Shown here piece by piece: positions 36,166 to 47,288 of a stretch of DNA of 64,000 nucleotides. The notes under the pieces were generated by a model, which did not search any database, was not told where the DNA came from, and saw nothing but the letters and a program-made list of their open reading frames with translations. Numbering within the stretch: position 1 is the stretch's first letter; each line of letters begins with the position of its first letter. The DNA is from Xanthomonas cannabis pv. cannabis (GTDB taxonomy: Bacteria; Pseudomonadota; Gammaproteobacteria; Xanthomonadales; Xanthomonadaceae), in NCBI RefSeq assembly GCF_000802365.1, contig NZ_JSZE01000001.1, positions 1 to 64,000 on the forward strand, written 5' to 3'. Both the position numbers and the translations under genes were made by a program.

Positions 36166-38280
36166 TTACTCGGCCGAAGCCGGCACGCCCTCGCCTTCTT
36201 CCACTGCCTTGATCGACAGGCGGATACGGCCCTGCTTGTCCACTTCCAGCACCTTGACGCGCACCAGATCGCCTTCCTTCAGCTTGTCGCCGACCTTCTC
36301 CACGCGCTCGCTGGAGATCTGCGAGACGTGCACCAGGCCGTCCTTGCCCGGCAGGATGGTGACGAACGCACCGAAGTCCATGATCTTGGCGACCTTGCCT
36401 TCGTAGATGCGGCCCGGCTCCACGTCCGAGGTGATCTGCTCGATGCGCGACTTCGCAGCCTGCGCAGCAATGGCGTTGACCGAGGCGATGATGATCGTGC
36501 CGTCGTCCTGGATGTCGATCTGGGTACCGGTTTCCTTGGTGATCGCCTGGATGGTCGAGCCACCCTTGCCGATCACTTCGCGGATCTTGTCCGGGTGGAT
36601 CTTGATGGTCAGCAGACGCGGCGCGTAGTCGCTCAGCTCCTGACGCGGGGCGGTCAGTGCATGCGCCATCTCGCCCAGGATGTGCAGACGGCCGGCCTTG
36701 GCCTGCTGCAATGCCTGCTTCATGATCTCTTCGGTGATGCCTTCGATCTTGATGTCCATCTGCAGCGCGGACACGCCTTCGGCAGTACCGGCCACCTTGA
36801 AGTCCATGTCGCCCAGGTGATCTTCGTCACCCAGGATGTCCGACAGCACGACGAAGTCGTTGCCTTCCTTGACCAGACCCATCGCGATACCCGCGACCGG
36901 CGCCTTGATCGGCACACCGGCGTCCATCAGCGCCAGCGAGCTGCCGCAGACCGATGCCATCGACGAGGAACCGTTGGACTCGGTGATTTCCGAGACAACG
37001 CGGATGGTGTACGGGAATTCTTCCAAGCTCGGCATCACGGCCAGCACGCCGCGCTTGGCCAGACGGCCGTGGCCGATTTCGCGGCGCTTCGGCGCGCCGA
37101 AACGACCGCACTCGCCCACCGAATACGGAGGGAAGTTGTAGTGGAACAGGAAGTTCTCTTTGTACTCGCCCGAAACGGCGTCGATGACCTGACCGTCGCG
37201 TGCGGTGCCGAGCGTGGTGATCACGATCGCCTGCGTTTCGCCACGGGTGAACAGTGCCGAGCCATGGGTACGCGGCAACACGCCGGCCTTGGCGCTGATC
37301 GGACGCACGGTATCCAGCGCACGACCGTCGATGCGCACCTTGGTGCTCAGCACCGAGCCACGCATGGTCTGGTATTCCAGTTCGCCGAATTCCTTGGCCA
37401 GATCGCCGGCAGCCCAGCCTTCGACGGTGGCACGCGGCGCCAGCGAACCCAGCACGTCCTTCTTGATCGCCGAAATCGCATCGCGGCGCTGCAGCTTGTC
37501 GCGCACCTGGAAAGCCGACGCGAGCTGCTCGCCCACCGCTTCCTTCAGTGCGGCGATCATGCCGTCGTTCTTGGCCGGAGCCACCCAGTCGGACGGCTTG
37601 GTGCCGGCTTCGACGGTGAGCTCGTTGATGATGTTGATGACCTTCTGCATCTCGCGATGACCGAAGGTTACTGCACCCAGCATCACTTCTTCCGACAGCA
37701 GCTCGGCTTCGGACTCGACCATCAGCACCGCGTTGGCGGTACCGGCCACGACCAGCTCCAGCTGCGAATCCTTCAGCTCGGTCACGGTCGGGTTGAGGAT
37801 GTATTCGCCATTCTTGTAACCGACCTTCGCCGCAGCGATCGGGCCGTTGAACGGGGTACCGGCCAGCGACAGCGCGGCCGATGCGCCGATCAGCGCGGCG
37901 ATATCGCCGTCGATGTCGGGGTTCATCGACATCACGGTGGCGATGATCTGCACTTCGTTCTTGTAGTCCTCCGGGAACAGCGGACGGATCGGGCGATCGA
38001 TCAGGCGCGAGATCAACGTTTCCTTCTCGGTCGCGCGTCCTTCGCGCTTGAAGAAGCCGCCCGGGATGCGGCCGCCGGCGTAGAACTTCTCCTGATAATC
38101 GACCGTCAGGGGGAAGAAGTCCTGCCCTTCGCGCGCGCTCTTGGCGGCGACGGCGGTGACCAGCAGTACGGTGTCGTCGAACTTGACGATGACGGCGCCG
38201 CCTGCCTGGCGAGCGATTTCGCCCGTCTCAAGAGTGACGGTGTGCTTGCCGTACTGGAAGGTTTTGGTGATTTTTGCCAC
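36166..38280 (-). CDS. pnp: Pnp, polyribonucleotide phosphorylase
   Basis: 3'-5' exoribonuclease of the degradosome, also able to add nucleotides. 704 residues from the GTG at 38280, the usual length. Two RNase PH domains (about 10-140 and 310-450), with [32 protein letters not shown] and [16 protein letters not shown]-type motifs, then KH ([20 protein letters not shown], about 555-610) and S1 ([18 protein letters not shown], about 620-690). It follows rpsO. Confidence 0.97.
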   Translation of the reverse strand: MAKITKTFQYGKHTVTLETGEIARQAGGAVIVKFDDTVLLVTAVAAKSAREGQDFFPLTVDYQEKFYAGGRIPGGFFKREGRATEKETLISRLIDRPIRPLFPEDYKNEVQIIATVMSMNPDIDGDIAALIGASAALSLAGTPFNGPIAAAKVGYKNGEYILNPTVTELKDSQLELVVAGTANAVLMVESEAELLSEEVMLGAVTFGHREMQKVINIINELTVEAGTKPSDWVAPAKNDGMIAALKEAVGEQLASAFQVRDKLQRRDAISAIKKDVLGSLAPRATVEGWAAGDLAKEFGELEYQTMRGSVLSTKVRIDGRALDTVRPISAKAGVLPRTHGSALFTRGETQAIVITTLGTARDGQVIDAVSGEYKENFLFHYNFPPYSVGECGRFGAPKRREIGHGRLAKRGVLAVMPSLEEFPYTIRVVSEITESNGSSSMASVCGSSLALMDAGVPIKAPVAGIAMGLVKEGNDFVVLSDILGDEDHLGDMDFKVAGTAEGVSALQMDIKIEGITEEIMKQALQQAKAGRLHILGEMAHALTAPRQELSDYAPRLLTIKIHPDKIREVIGKGGSTIQAITKETGTQIDIQDDGTIIIASVNAIAAQAAKSRIEQITSDVEPGRIYEGKVAKIMDFGAFVTILPGKDGLVHVSQISSERVEKVGDKLKEGDLVRVKVLEVDKQGRIRLSIKAVEEGEGVPASAE

Positions 38281-38411
38281 GGAGGTTTTTTCCCTTAGGT
38301 ATTGCTGTCTGCGTTGGACCGTCGTCGACCCATGCCGAGAACGGGCGGCCGGGAGGCTCCGGCCCATGAACTTGGTGATGCGATGACGCGTTTGCGAAGG
38401 ACCAAAACAAA

Positions 38412-38437
38412 ACCGCGGCGCATCGCTGCGCCGCGGT
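38412..38437 (-). terminator. Hairpin terminator after rpsO
   Basis: On the minus strand ACCGCGGCGCA GCGA TGCGCCGCGGT then TTTTGTTTTGG. The 11-base stem with T-run lies 12 bases after rpsO and before pnp, so it probably reduces read-through into pnp. Confidence 0.88.
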
Positions 38438-38449
38438 GGTAGGACTCGA

Positions 38450-38710
38450 TCAGCGGCGCAGGCCGAGCTTCTCGATCAGCGACTTATAGCGGTCGTTGTC
38501 CTTCTTCTTCAGGTAGTCGAGCAGGCTGCGGCGACGGTTGACCATCTGCAGCAGGCCACGACGGCTGTGGTGATCCTTCTTGTGGGTCTTGAAGTGACCG
38601 GTCAGCAGCTCGATACGGGCGGTCAGCAGAGCAACCTGCACTTCCGGCGAACCGGTGTCCTGGGCGCTGCGCTTGTTGTCTTCAATAACTTTCTGGGTGT
38701 CGACGGACAT
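38450..38710 (-). CDS. rpsO: 30S ribosomal protein S15
   Basis: Small-subunit protein that binds 16S rRNA early in assembly. 86 residues, with the S15 signature [31 protein letters not shown]. The start is the ATG at 38710 ([14 protein letters not shown]); a longer frame upstream is not S15-like. It has its own promoter (38826-38854) and is followed by a terminator, then pnp. Confidence 0.98.
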   Translation of the reverse strand: MSVDTQKVIEDNKRSAQDTGSPEVQVALLTARIELLTGHFKTHKKDHHSRRGLLQMVNRRRSLLDYLKKKDNDRYKSLIEKLGLRR

Positions 38711-38825
38711 GATGTTTTCTCGATAGACGCGTGGTCGACAGGAACGTGCGTGACGCACCGCCGGACTCGCCGTTTGCTTGGGATGAGCGCGCTTGGCGCT
38801 AAGGCGCCCCAATCGGGGCCGCGAA

Positions 38826-38854
38826 ATTGTACCGTCGCACGGCCCGGGTAACAA
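38826..38854 (-). promoter_or_regulatory. Promoter of rpsO
   Basis: Minus strand -35 TTGTTA (38849-38854) and -10 TACAAT (38826-38831, 5 of 6 consensus) with a 17-base spacer. It starts just after the truB stop and leaves a leader of about 110 bases, room for S15 self-regulation, as in E. coli. Confidence 0.7.
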
Positions 38855-38866
38855 GTTGACCAAACC

Positions 38867-39793
38867 TTAACAAGTCAATTCCTGGTTCAGTCCGTTGAAC
38901 AATCGCTGCGGCGACAGACGTCCGTCGGCGTCCACCAGGCCAAGTCCCGACGGGCTTCCGTCCGGGCCGAACACGGCCACCTGCCCCGCCGGGAACGCCG
39001 GATCGCGCAGCCGCTGCCCCATCCGGAACCGGGTCGCATGCGCCTCATCGAGCGTGATCTGCGCAAAATCCGCCAGCCCGGCCTGGATCGGCAGCAGCAG
39101 ATCTTGCGCTTGCGTGCCCGTCTCCAGCGCGGCGGCCAGCTGGTCCAGGGTGATCATCTGCGGCGCGCGGAACGGCTCCACCCAGCGCCGGCGCAGCGAC
39201 GCAATATGCGCACCGCACCCGAGCACCTCGCCCAGGTCGCGGGCCAGGCTGCGGATGTAGGTGCCCGAGCCACAGGTCACGCGCAGCTGCAGCCGCGGCG
39301 CGCCATAGCCCAGCATTTCGATCGCCTGCACTTCGACCTCGCGCACCGGCGCCTCGATGACGTCGCCACGCCGGGCCTTGGCGTACAGCGGCTCCCCGCC
39401 CTGCTTGAGCGCGGAATAGATCGGCGCCTGCTGCTGGATGCGGCCGACAAACGGCAGTAACGCGGCACGCAACGCGTCTTCGCCGAGCTCGGGCACCGCA
39501 CGCACACGCAACGGCTCTCCATCGGCATCGTCGGTGTCGGTGGTGACGCCCAGCACGATCTCGGCGTCGTAGGCCTTGGCCGAGCCGAGCAGCAGACCAG
39601 CGATCTTGGTGGCTTCGCCAAAGCAGAGCGGCAGCAGGCCGGTGGCCAGCGGATCCAGGCTCCCGGTATGGCCGCCCTTTTCCGCCCGCAGCAGCCGGCG
39701 CGCGGCTTGCAAAGCATTGTTGGAACTCAGCCCGGCCGGTTTATCCAGCAACAGGATGCCGTGCAACGGGCGATAGACGATGCGGGGTTTCAA
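38867..39793 (-). CDS. truB: TruB, tRNA pseudouridine-55 synthase
   Basis: Makes pseudouridine 55 in the T-loop of tRNAs. 308 residues. The catalytic Asp47 is in [12 protein letters not shown], and [32 protein letters not shown] and [12 protein letters not shown] match the family; the C-terminal PUA-like part follows. The start appears to be TTG at 39793 ([12 protein letters not shown]): this frame gives the length and N-terminus seen in other Xanthomonas, and no ATG lies nearby. It follows rbfA by 77 bases. Confidence 0.95.
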   Translation of the reverse strand: MKPRIVYRPLHGILLLDKPAGLSSNNALQAARRLLRAEKGGHTGSLDPLATGLLPLCFGEATKIAGLLLGSAKAYDAEIVLGVTTDTDDADGEPLRVRAVPELGEDALRAALLPFVGRIQQQAPIYSALKQGGEPLYAKARRGDVIEAPVREVEVQAIEMLGYGAPRLQLRVTCGSGTYIRSLARDLGEVLGCGAHIASLRRRWVEPFRAPQMITLDQLAAALETGTQAQDLLLPIQAGLADFAQITLDEAHATRFRMGQRLRDPAFPAGQVAVFGPDGSPSGLGLVDADGRLSPQRLFNGLNQELTC

Positions 39794-39870
39794 AGGATCG
39801 ATGCTCGAATCGGGCGCAGTGCGCGCCCGCGGAAAATCAGGGGCGCAGCAGCGGCGCCAGCCGACAGCGC

Positions 39871-40263
39871 TCAGCGCGGCTCGGCGTCTTCGTCGCTGGA
39901 CGTGGCATCGGGGCCAACGTCGTCCAGGTCACGCAACAGATTGTCGATACGCTCGCCGCGATCGACCGAGTCGTCGTAGTGGAAGTGCAGCTCCGGCACG
40001 TGACGCAATTTCATTGCGCGCGCCAACTGCGAGCGCAGCTGGCCGGCAATCTCCTTGAGCCCTTTCACTGCTTCGGCCGAGCGCTCCTGCTGCAACGCGG
40101 TGACGAACACCTTGGCATGCGCCAGGTCGCGGCTGATTTCGACGTCGGAAACGCTGACCGACGGCAGGCCGTGGTCGCGCACGGCCGCGTGTACGATCGT
40201 GCCGAGGTCGCGACGCACCTGTGCAGACACACGGTCGGTGCGATGGAATGATTTGGTTGGCAT
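39871..40263 (-). CDS. rbfA: RbfA, 30S ribosome-binding factor
   Basis: Cold-shock assembly factor for the 30S subunit. 130 residues from the ATG at 40263, KH-like fold with [28 protein letters not shown] and [21 protein letters not shown], and an acidic tail ([10 protein letters not shown]). The 142-base gap from infB holds no gene. Confidence 0.96.
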   Translation of the reverse strand: MPTKSFHRTDRVSAQVRRDLGTIVHAAVRDHGLPSVSVSDVEISRDLAHAKVFVTALQQERSAEAVKGLKEIAGQLRSQLARAMKLRHVPELHFHYDDSVDRGERIDNLLRDLDDVGPDATSSDEDAEPR

Positions 40264-40405
40264 GGTCGTGGACCTGGTTGATTCGGAGGGCCAGATGGCA
40301 CCGAAGCCAAAAACGAACGTGGGCGGCCATGCCGCCCTCGCCTTGCAGAACTTGCACGCAGCATCGGCTGCGTAGAGAACCGGGGCCCGCAGCCCCCGGC
40401 CTCCG

Positions 40406-43114
40406 TTACAGCGTGCGGGCAACCTCGATACGCTCGAAGCACTCGATCTGGTCGCCGGCCTTGACGTCGTTGTAGGCCTTCACGCCAATACCGCACTCGG
40501 TACCGTTGCGCACTTCCTCGACGTTTTCCTTGAAGCGACGCAGCGATTCCAGCTCGCCCTCGAACACCACGACGCTGTCGCGGAGCACGCGGATCGGCTT
40601 GCTGCGCTTCACCACGCCCTCGACGATCATGCAGCCTGCAACCGCGCCGAACTTGGAGCTGCGGAACACATCGCGCACCTGCGCAATACCGATGATCTCT
40701 TCGCGGATTTCCACACCCAGCAGACCGGAGGCCACCTGTTTCACCTGATCGATCACGTCATAGATGATCGAGAAGTAACGCAGATCGATACCGTTGGATT
40801 CGACGATCTTGCGCGCCGATGCGTCCGCACGCACGTTGAAGCCGATGATCGTGGCCTTGGACGCAGCTGCCGAATTCGCATCCGACTCGGTGATGCCACC
40901 CACGCCGGAGTGGATCACGTTGATGCGGATGTCGTCGTTGGACAACGCCACCAGCGACTGCTTCAGCGCCTCCACCGAACCCTGCACGTCGGCCTTGATC
41001 ACCAGGTTCAACACCTGCTGACCTTCACCCTTGCCCATCTGGGCCAGGATGTCTTCCATGCGGTTACTGGCCGAGGCGACCAAGCGCGATTCGCGACGCT
41101 TGGTTTCGCGCTGCTGCGCCACGTCCTTGGCCAGACGCTCGTCGTCGACGACCACGAAGTCGTCACCGGCTTCCGGCACACCGGACAGGCCGAGCACCTG
41201 CACCGGAATCGACGGGCCCGCCGAGGCCGGCTGATGGCCGGTCTCATCGAACAGCGCACGCACGCGGCCGTACTGGATGCCGCACACCAGGTAATCGCCA
41301 CGCTTCAGGGCGCCCTGCTGCACCAGCACCGTCGCGACCGGGCCACGGCCCTTGTCCAGCGAGGATTCGATGACGGTACCGCTGGCGCGGCCTTCGGCCA
41401 CTGCCTTGAGTTCCAGCACTTCGGCCTGCAACGAGATCGCATCCAGCAGCGTGTCCACGCCGGTACCGACCTTGGCCGACACTTCGATGAACTGGGTGTC
41501 GCCGCCGAACTCTTCGGCCACCACGTTTTCGGCCAGCAGTTCGTTCTTGACCCGCAACGGATCCGCGCCTGCCTTGTCGATCTTGTTCACTGCCACGATC
41601 AGCGGCACACCGGCCGCCCTGGCATGCGCCACCGCTTCCTTGGTCTGCGGCATCACGCCGTCATCGGCAGCCACCACCAGCACCACGATGTCGGTGATCT
41701 TGGCGCCGCGCGCACGCATCGAGGTAAACGCGGCATGGCCGGGCGTATCCAGGAAGCTGATGACGCCACGACCGGTTTCGACGTGGTACGCACCGATGTG
41801 CTGGGTGATGCCGCCGGCTTCGCCGGAGGCGATCTTGGTGCGGCGGATATAGTCCAGCAGCGAGGTCTTGCCGTGATCGACATGACCCATGATGGTCACC
41901 ACCGGCGGACGCGGCGAGGCATTGCCCTGCGCATCTTCGGCGTGCGCCAGCAGCGCATCCTCGAAGTCGGCATTGTCGGCACGCACGGCCTTGTGGCCGA
42001 GTTCCTCGGTCACCAGCGCAGCGGTATCGTGATCGATGCTCTGGGTGATGGTCGCCATGACGCCCATCTTGAACAACGCCTTGACCACGTCGCCGCCCTT
42101 GAGCGCGAGCTTCTGCGCCAGGTCGGCCACGGTGATGGTCTCGCCGATCGCCACCTCACGTACCACCGGTGCGGTGGGACGCTCGAACCCGTGCGGGCCG
42201 CTATTGCCCTGGTTGCCACCACGGCCACCATCGTTGCCGCGACGCGACGACGACGAACCCGGACGCCCAGTCGGCTTGCCACGCACATTGGAACGGCGCG
42301 CACGGTCGGCGGCGGACAGATGCAACTGCCCGGCAAAACGCTTGGTCGCATCGTCGTCTTCGACGCCGGCCACCATGACGTGCGAGCCGCGCGTCTTGTG
42401 CTTGGCCGCGTTGTTGCGGTCATCCGGACGGGCCGGCGTCGCCGGGCGCGATGCGGGCGAGGCGCCAGCCGGACGGGCCGGACGCGGCGCGGAAGACGGC
42501 GAGGACGGTGCCCGTGCGGCAGGCGCCGACGGCGTCGGCGCAGCAGCAACCGGGGCCGGCGCGCTGGCAGCCGCAGCGGCTTCCTCGGCAGCCTTGCGCT
42601 CGGCTTCTGCACGGTCCTTTGCAGCCTGCTCTTCCTCGCGCTTGCGCTGAATTGCTTCGTCGCGCACGCGGTCGCTTTCGGCCAACGCCTGCTGCTCGTC
42701 AAGATTGCGCTGACGCGAGGCGGCGAGCTTGGCCAGGATGTCGGCGCGCTCTTCGTCAGGCGTCATCGGCGCGGCGCGGCCGCTGCCTTCGTTCTCGGAC
42801 TTCACGTATGTCCGCTTCTGCCGCACTTCCACGTTGACCGTGGTCTTGGTGCGGCCGGCGTTGACCGTGACTTCCTGCAGCTTGCGCCGGTTGAGCGTGA
42901 TCTTCTTGGCTGCTTCGCTGGCCGCATCGGCAGGCGCGTCGGCCTTGCCATGCGTGCGACGCAGGAAGCCAAGCAGTTTCATCTTCTCGGTGCTGGTCAC
43001 GACCTGGTCGGGACCGCTGAACTTCATTCCGGCCTCGGCCAGTTGAACCAGCAGTTTATCGACCGGCGTATTGACCAGTTCGGCAAGCTTGCGGATGGTG
43101 GTTTGCTGCGACAT
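40406..43114 (-). CDS. infB: Translation initiation factor IF-2
   Basis: GTPase that brings initiator tRNA to the ribosome. 902 residues from the ATG at 43114. The N-terminal IF2_N domain (about 1-55) is followed by a long Ala/Arg/Pro-rich linker (about 120-320). The G-domain has GHVDHGKTS at about 407-415, DTPGHAAF and NKID; domains II-IV follow to the end (ERIEVARTL). It follows nusA by 95 bases. Confidence 0.98.
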   Translation of the reverse strand: MSQQTTIRKLAELVNTPVDKLLVQLAEAGMKFSGPDQVVTSTEKMKLLGFLRRTHGKADAPADAASEAAKKITLNRRKLQEVTVNAGRTKTTVNVEVRQKRTYVKSENEGSGRAAPMTPDEERADILAKLAASRQRNLDEQQALAESDRVRDEAIQRKREEEQAAKDRAEAERKAAEEAAAAASAPAPVAAAPTPSAPAARAPSSPSSAPRPARPAGASPASRPATPARPDDRNNAAKHKTRGSHVMVAGVEDDDATKRFAGQLHLSAADRARRSNVRGKPTGRPGSSSSRRGNDGGRGGNQGNSGPHGFERPTAPVVREVAIGETITVADLAQKLALKGGDVVKALFKMGVMATITQSIDHDTAALVTEELGHKAVRADNADFEDALLAHAEDAQGNASPRPPVVTIMGHVDHGKTSLLDYIRRTKIASGEAGGITQHIGAYHVETGRGVISFLDTPGHAAFTSMRARGAKITDIVVLVVAADDGVMPQTKEAVAHARAAGVPLIVAVNKIDKAGADPLRVKNELLAENVVAEEFGGDTQFIEVSAKVGTGVDTLLDAISLQAEVLELKAVAEGRASGTVIESSLDKGRGPVATVLVQQGALKRGDYLVCGIQYGRVRALFDETGHQPASAGPSIPVQVLGLSGVPEAGDDFVVVDDERLAKDVAQQRETKRRESRLVASASNRMEDILAQMGKGEGQQVLNLVIKADVQGSVEALKQSLVALSNDDIRINVIHSGVGGITESDANSAAASKATIIGFNVRADASARKIVESNGIDLRYFSIIYDVIDQVKQVASGLLGVEIREEIIGIAQVRDVFRSSKFGAVAGCMIVEGVVKRSKPIRVLRDSVVVFEGELESLRRFKENVEEVRNGTECGIGVKAYNDVKAGDQIECFERIEVARTL

Positions 43115-43209
43115 TCGGATCCTATGATCTGGTTGGCGCCCCCTCGCCCAGAGCAAGGGATACGCTGATTCTAAGCCCTGATGGGGTCAGGGCGCGGTTC
43201 ATTGCCGGC

Positions 43210-44721
43210 TCATTCGCCGCGCTCCAAACGGGCGATCTCCTCGGCGCGGGCCGCCAGGATCAGCGCCGCGGCGCGCTCCTGGGTCATGCCCTCGATGCCG
43301 AAGTCGACGATCTCGTCCGCAGCCAGGTCGGACAAGTCCTCGCTGGTGCGCACGCCGTGCTCGGCCAGAGCAAAGGCCGTTTCCTCGTCCATCCCCTCCA
43401 GCGCCAGCAGGTCCTCGGTGGGCTGAGTCCCTTCCAGGCCTTCTTCCTCGGCCAGCGCAGCGTTGAGCAGCGCGTCGCGGGCACGGGCGCGCAGCTCCTC
43501 GACGATGTCTTCGTCGAAGCCTTCCACCGCCAGCAGCTCGCCGACCGGCACGTAGGCGATTTCTTCCACCGTGTTGAAGCCTTCGGACACCAGGATCGCG
43601 GAGATTTCCTCGTCCACTTCCAGGCGGTCCATGAACAGCTGGCGTGCCGACGCCTGTTCAGCCTCGGACTTGGCAGCCACCTGGTCGGCGGTCATCACGT
43701 TGAGCTGCCAACCGGTCAGGCGGCTGGCCAGGCGCACGTTCTGGCCGCCCTTGCCGATCGCCTGGGCCAGGCGGTCTTCTGCCACGGCCAGGTCCATCGA
43801 ATGCTTTTCTTCGTCGACGATGATCGACTGCACTTCGGCCGGCGCCATCGCGTTGATCACGAAGTTGGCCGGATTCTCGTTCCACAACACGATATCCACG
43901 CGCTCGCCATTGAGCTCGTTGGACACCGCCTGCACGCGCGAACCGCGCATACCGATGCACGCGCCGATCGGATCGGTGCGGGTGTCGTGCGCAATCACCG
44001 CGATCTTGGCGCGGTCGCCCGGGTCGCGTGCGCAGGCCTTGATCTCGACCAGGCCCTGGCCCACTTCCGGCACTTCGAGCTTGAACAGCTCGATCATGAA
44101 TTCCGGCGCAGCGCGGCTGATGAACAGCTGCGGGCCACGCGGCTCCGAACGCACCTCGGCCAGGTAGCCGCGCACACGGTCGCCCGGGCGCAGCACGTCG
44201 CGCGGAATGCCCTTGTCCTTCGGAATGAAGGCTTCGGCATTGCCACCCAGATCGACAAAGATGTTGCCGCGCTCGGCGCGCTTGACCACACCGGTGATCA
44301 ACTCGCCCACGCGGTCCTTCCATGCATCCACGACCTGCTGGCGCTCGGCCTCGCGCACACGCTGCACGATCACCTGCTTGGCGGCCTGTGCGGCAATGCG
44401 GCCGAAATCCGGGTTTTCGATCTGTTCTTCGATGTAGTCGCCCACATCCACGCCGTCGGCTTCGTCGATGGCATCCATCAGGCGCACCTGGCGGTCCGGC
44501 GACTCCATCACCACATCGTCGGCCACCACTTCCCAACGGCGGAAGGTTTCGTAGTTACCGTCCTTGTGATCGATGGTCACGCGCGTCAGCACGTCCTGGT
44601 CGGGATAGCGCTTCTTCGCTGCGGACGCCAACGCGGCCTCGATCGCATCGAAGATCACTTCGCGCGGCACGCCCTTTTCGTTGGCCACCGCATCCACTAC
44701 CAGCAAAAGTTCCTTGCTCAT
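43210..44721 (-). CDS. nusA: NusA, transcription elongation and termination factor
   Basis: Binds RNA polymerase and tunes pausing, termination and antitermination. 503 residues from the ATG at 44721. N-terminal RNAP-binding domain (MSKELLLVVDAVANEKGV), S1 (about 135-200), two KH domains (VRGSRVQAV-type IGMRGSRVQAVSNEL and IGKGGQNVRLA), and two C-terminal acidic helix-hairpin-helix repeats. It follows rimP by 4 bases. A longer frame upstream is antisense-like and not NusA. Confidence 0.98.
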   Translation of the reverse strand: MSKELLLVVDAVANEKGVPREVIFDAIEAALASAAKKRYPDQDVLTRVTIDHKDGNYETFRRWEVVADDVVMESPDRQVRLMDAIDEADGVDVGDYIEEQIENPDFGRIAAQAAKQVIVQRVREAERQQVVDAWKDRVGELITGVVKRAERGNIFVDLGGNAEAFIPKDKGIPRDVLRPGDRVRGYLAEVRSEPRGPQLFISRAAPEFMIELFKLEVPEVGQGLVEIKACARDPGDRAKIAVIAHDTRTDPIGACIGMRGSRVQAVSNELNGERVDIVLWNENPANFVINAMAPAEVQSIIVDEEKHSMDLAVAEDRLAQAIGKGGQNVRLASRLTGWQLNVMTADQVAAKSEAEQASARQLFMDRLEVDEEISAILVSEGFNTVEEIAYVPVGELLAVEGFDEDIVEELRARARDALLNAALAEEEGLEGTQPTEDLLALEGMDEETAFALAEHGVRTSEDLSDLAADEIVDFGIEGMTQERAAALILAARAEEIARLERGE

Positions 44722-44725
44722 TTCG

Positions 44726-45316
44726 TCACTCCGCGCGCGGCTTGCCAGCCGCCGACTCGTTGGATGGTTTCTTCTTGTCGTGCCCGGGTTTTTTCGGGCC
44801 GGGCTTATTCGGTTTTTGCGGTGCCAGGCCCAGAGCGACCCAATCCGGCACGATGCGCGCCTTGTCGATATTGTCGAAACCGATCTGCAGGTCCTTGCCG
44901 TCCACCGCAAACACCACGGCATCGGCGTCGGCCTCGATCCGCAGAATCTGGCCCTGGAAGCGGCGCCGACCATCCTGCGCAAGCTTCAACACGATCTTGG
45001 CGGACTCGCCGGCATGACGCGCGAACTGCTGGAGGGTGAACAACGGACGGTCCACACCCGGCGACGACACCTCGAGGGTGTAATTGCCGCTGATCGGGTC
45101 TTCGACATCGAGCTGGGCCGACACTTCGCGGCTCACGCGCTCGCAGTCGTCGACGTTGATCACGCGCTCGGGCTGTTCGGCCAGCGGCACATCGATATAG
45201 AGGCGCAATGTGGCGCCACCTGGAGCGGGAAGATACTCCACGCCCAGCAGTTCCAAGCCCAGGGACTCAACCGTTGGACTCAGCAGATTCGCGATTTCGG
45301 TCGCTTTTTCGCTCAC
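44726..45316 (-). CDS. rimP: RimP, ribosome maturation factor
   Basis: Needed for 30S assembly. 196 residues, with [34 protein letters not shown] and [15 protein letters not shown] Lys/Pro-rich tail of about 40 residues ([17 protein letters not shown]) goes beyond the usual length. The start is GTG at 45316 with AGGG upstream; no ATG is nearby. First protein gene after tRNA-fMet in the nusA operon. Confidence 0.95.
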   Translation of the reverse strand: MSEKATEIANLLSPTVESLGLELLGVEYLPAPGGATLRLYIDVPLAEQPERVINVDDCERVSREVSAQLDVEDPISGNYTLEVSSPGVDRPLFTLQQFARHAGESAKIVLKLAQDGRRRFQGQILRIEADADAVVFAVDGKDLQIGFDNIDKARIVPDWVALGLAPQKPNKPGPKKPGHDKKKPSNESAAGKPRAE

Positions 45317-45388
45317 AGACTGCCCTGATCAGATGATTGCCAGTAGAACCCCGGCAACCGGCAGCTAACTTTCCGGTTCCGGAAAAAA

Positions 45389-45411
45389 CAAGGGGCCCGA
45401 TGGGCCCCTTG
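45389..45411 (-). terminator. Second terminator-like hairpin between tRNA-fMet and rimP
   Basis: Minus strand CAAGGGGCCC ATC GGGCCCCTTG, a perfect 10-base stem, followed by six T. It is the second of two in a row and lies 72 bases before rimP. It probably acts as an attenuator, since rimP-nusA must still be expressed. Confidence 0.88.
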
Positions 45412-45421
45412 CGTGAAAAAA

Positions 45422-45442
45422 GCCCGACCTCTCAGGGTCGGC
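45422..45442 (-). terminator. First terminator-like hairpin after tRNA-fMet
   Basis: Minus strand GCCGACC CTGAGA GGTCGG(G)C, followed by six T. It lies 71 bases downstream of the tRNA. Weaker stem than the next one because of one bulge. Confidence 0.8.
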
Positions 45443-45513
45443 GTAAAGACGGGAACAAGCGTCCTTACGATCCAAGAAGTTGAATCGCCGCGGTAAAGCA
45501 ACAATTCGAAACT

Positions 45514-45590
45514 TGGTAGCGGGGGCAGGATTTGAACCTGCGACCTTCGGGTTATGAGCCCGACGAGCTGCCAGACTGCTCCACCCCGCA
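45514..45590 (-). tRNA. metY: Initiator tRNA-fMet (CAT)
   Basis: 77 bases on the minus strand with encoded CCA. Anticodon loop CTCATAA flanked by the three G-C pairs (GGG/CCC) that mark initiators. The first acceptor pair is T1-T72, unpaired, so it keeps the mismatch that identifies initiator tRNA though not the E. coli C-A form. The gene heads the rimP-nusA-infB operon, as metY does in E. coli. Confidence 0.95.
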
Positions 45591-45601
45591 GCAGAAGCGG
45601 A

Positions 45602-45630
45602 ATTATGAAGAACTTGAGCGGCAATTGCAA
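45602..45630 (-). promoter_or_regulatory. Promoter of tRNA-fMet and the nusA operon
   Basis: Minus strand -35 TTGCAA (45625-45630) and -10 CATAAT (45602-45607, 5 of 6) with a 17-base spacer, 11 bases before the tRNA. It should drive the tRNA and, by read-through of two terminators, rimP-nusA. Confidence 0.75.
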
Positions 45631-45792
45631 GCCCTAGTTTTTCATCTGTTGGACACCGTGGCGGCTGTCTAACGTCGCGGCGAATGATACCCGCAATGCA
45701 ACAAAAACGAAACACTTATCACGACTTTCTTTCAATCTCCCGCCGCATGCCTGGGGCGAGAGCCGCGGTACGTGCGGCGCAACGCAGTCTGC

Positions 45793-47253
45793 TTACGCGA
45801 GACCGGCGAAGGCGCGCTGGCACCACACCATGATCGGGCTCCAGGCCAGGCCGAGAGCGAGCAGGGCCAGTGCGTTGACGCCCAGCACCGTCCCCAGCAC
45901 GCGGTCGTTGTTGGCCGGCAAAGGCTCGCCCACCGGCTCGTCGAAGTACATGACCTTGATGACACGCAGGTAGTAGTACGCACCGATCACGGCACAGATC
46001 ACGCCGACCAAGGCCAGCCACAGCATGTCACCCTTCACCGCAGCGCCAAGCACGGCCAGCTTGGTCCAGAAGCCCAGAAACGGCGGAATACCTGCAAGCG
46101 AGGCCATGATGCACAGCACCAGTCCCGCCATCCAGGGATTACGTGCATTGAGCCCCTTGAAGTCGTCGATGTTTTCGGCTTCAAAGCCATTGCGCGACAG
46201 CGCGATGATGGCGCCGAACGAGGCGGTCGACATGATGGTGTAGCTAACCGCATAGAACATCGCGGCGGCATACCCCTCCTCTCCACCACCGGCCACGCCC
46301 ATCAGCAGGAAGCCGATATGCGAGACCGTCGAGTACGCGAGCATGCGCTTGAGATTGCTCTGTGCGATGGCCATCAGGTTGCCGATGACCAACGACACCG
46401 CCGACAGGCCGCCGATCAGCAGGTGCCATTGCGGCGACAGCGGGCCCATGCCCACTTCCAGCAGGCGGTACGCCATACCGAACGCCGCCAGCTTGGGCGC
46501 CGAGCTGATGAACAGCGCGATGGGAGCCGGTGCGCCCTGATAGACGTCGGGCAGCCACATGTGGAACGGAGCCGCACCCAGCTTGAACGCGACGCCGGCG
46601 ATCATGAAGATGGTGCCGGTCAACAGCAGCGTGCGCTCGCCCGAGCCATCGATTGCGTCATGGATGCCGGCCAGGCTCAAGGTGCCCGTGGCGCCATAGA
46701 CCAGTGACATGCCATACAGCAGCAGGCCCGACGCCAGCGAACCGAGCACGAAATATTTCATTGCCGCTTCGGTAGCCAGACCGTTGTCGCGGTTGGAGGC
46801 CACCAGGGCATAGGAGCACAGCGCCAACAGCTCCAGGCCGAGGTAGACCATCAACAGGCTACCGGCGGAAGCGAGCAGCATCATGCCGGCGGTGGCGAAC
46901 AACACCAGTACCGGAATCTCGCCCTGATACAGATTGCGCTCGCGCAGATAAGTCCAGCCATACACCAGGCTCAGACCGCTGACCAGCACGATGACGGTCT
47001 TCATGACGTCCGCAGCGGTATCACGCACGAACATGCCGTGGAAGATCTCGCCCTGCCCGCCCGTACCGGTCGCCAGCAGTGCGAACACCACGGCGAGAAC
47101 GGCGACGGAAAACAGGTGGGTCCAGACCTTGTTCCGCTGGCTCACGAACAGGTCGAGCATCAGCAGTGCGAAGGCGCCGCCGATCAGCACCAGCTCCGGA
47201 ACGAGCGGAGCCAGGTCAGCGGTGGTCAACGGCGCGAGCGTTGGCGTGGTCAT
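45793..47253 (-). CDS. nuoN: NuoN, complex I proton-pumping subunit
   Basis: Antiporter-like membrane subunit of NADH:quinone oxidoreductase. 486 residues. The N-terminal codons are TTG ATG ATG; AGGA lies 7 bases before the second ATG at 47253, which I used, with 47256 possible. Many hydrophobic segments and the conserved Glu/Lys of this family (MVYLGLELLALCSYAL, KLGAAPFHMWLPDVYQGAP). Last gene of the nuo operon. Confidence 0.96.
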   Translation of the reverse strand: MTTPTLAPLTTADLAPLVPELVLIGGAFALLMLDLFVSQRNKVWTHLFSVAVLAVVFALLATGTGGQGEIFHGMFVRDTAADVMKTVIVLVSGLSLVYGWTYLRERNLYQGEIPVLVLFATAGMMLLASAGSLLMVYLGLELLALCSYALVASNRDNGLATEAAMKYFVLGSLASGLLLYGMSLVYGATGTLSLAGIHDAIDGSGERTLLLTGTIFMIAGVAFKLGAAPFHMWLPDVYQGAPAPIALFISSAPKLAAFGMAYRLLEVGMGPLSPQWHLLIGGLSAVSLVIGNLMAIAQSNLKRMLAYSTVSHIGFLLMGVAGGGEEGYAAAMFYAVSYTIMSTASFGAIIALSRNGFEAENIDDFKGLNARNPWMAGLVLCIMASLAGIPPFLGFWTKLAVLGAAVKGDMLWLALVGVICAVIGAYYYLRVIKVMYFDEPVGEPLPANNDRVLGTVLGVNALALLALGLAWSPIMVWCQRAFAGLA

Positions 47254-47288
47254 CATCAAATCCTGGAGTCAAAACGTACGGCAAGCAG

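Noticed and set aside
36328-45039. Very long antisense open frames opposite pnp, infB and nusA (up to 752 residues)
   Set aside because: They mirror highly conserved genes on the minus strand and are a side effect of high GC at third codon positions; the translated sequences are His/Arg/Gln-rich without motifs.
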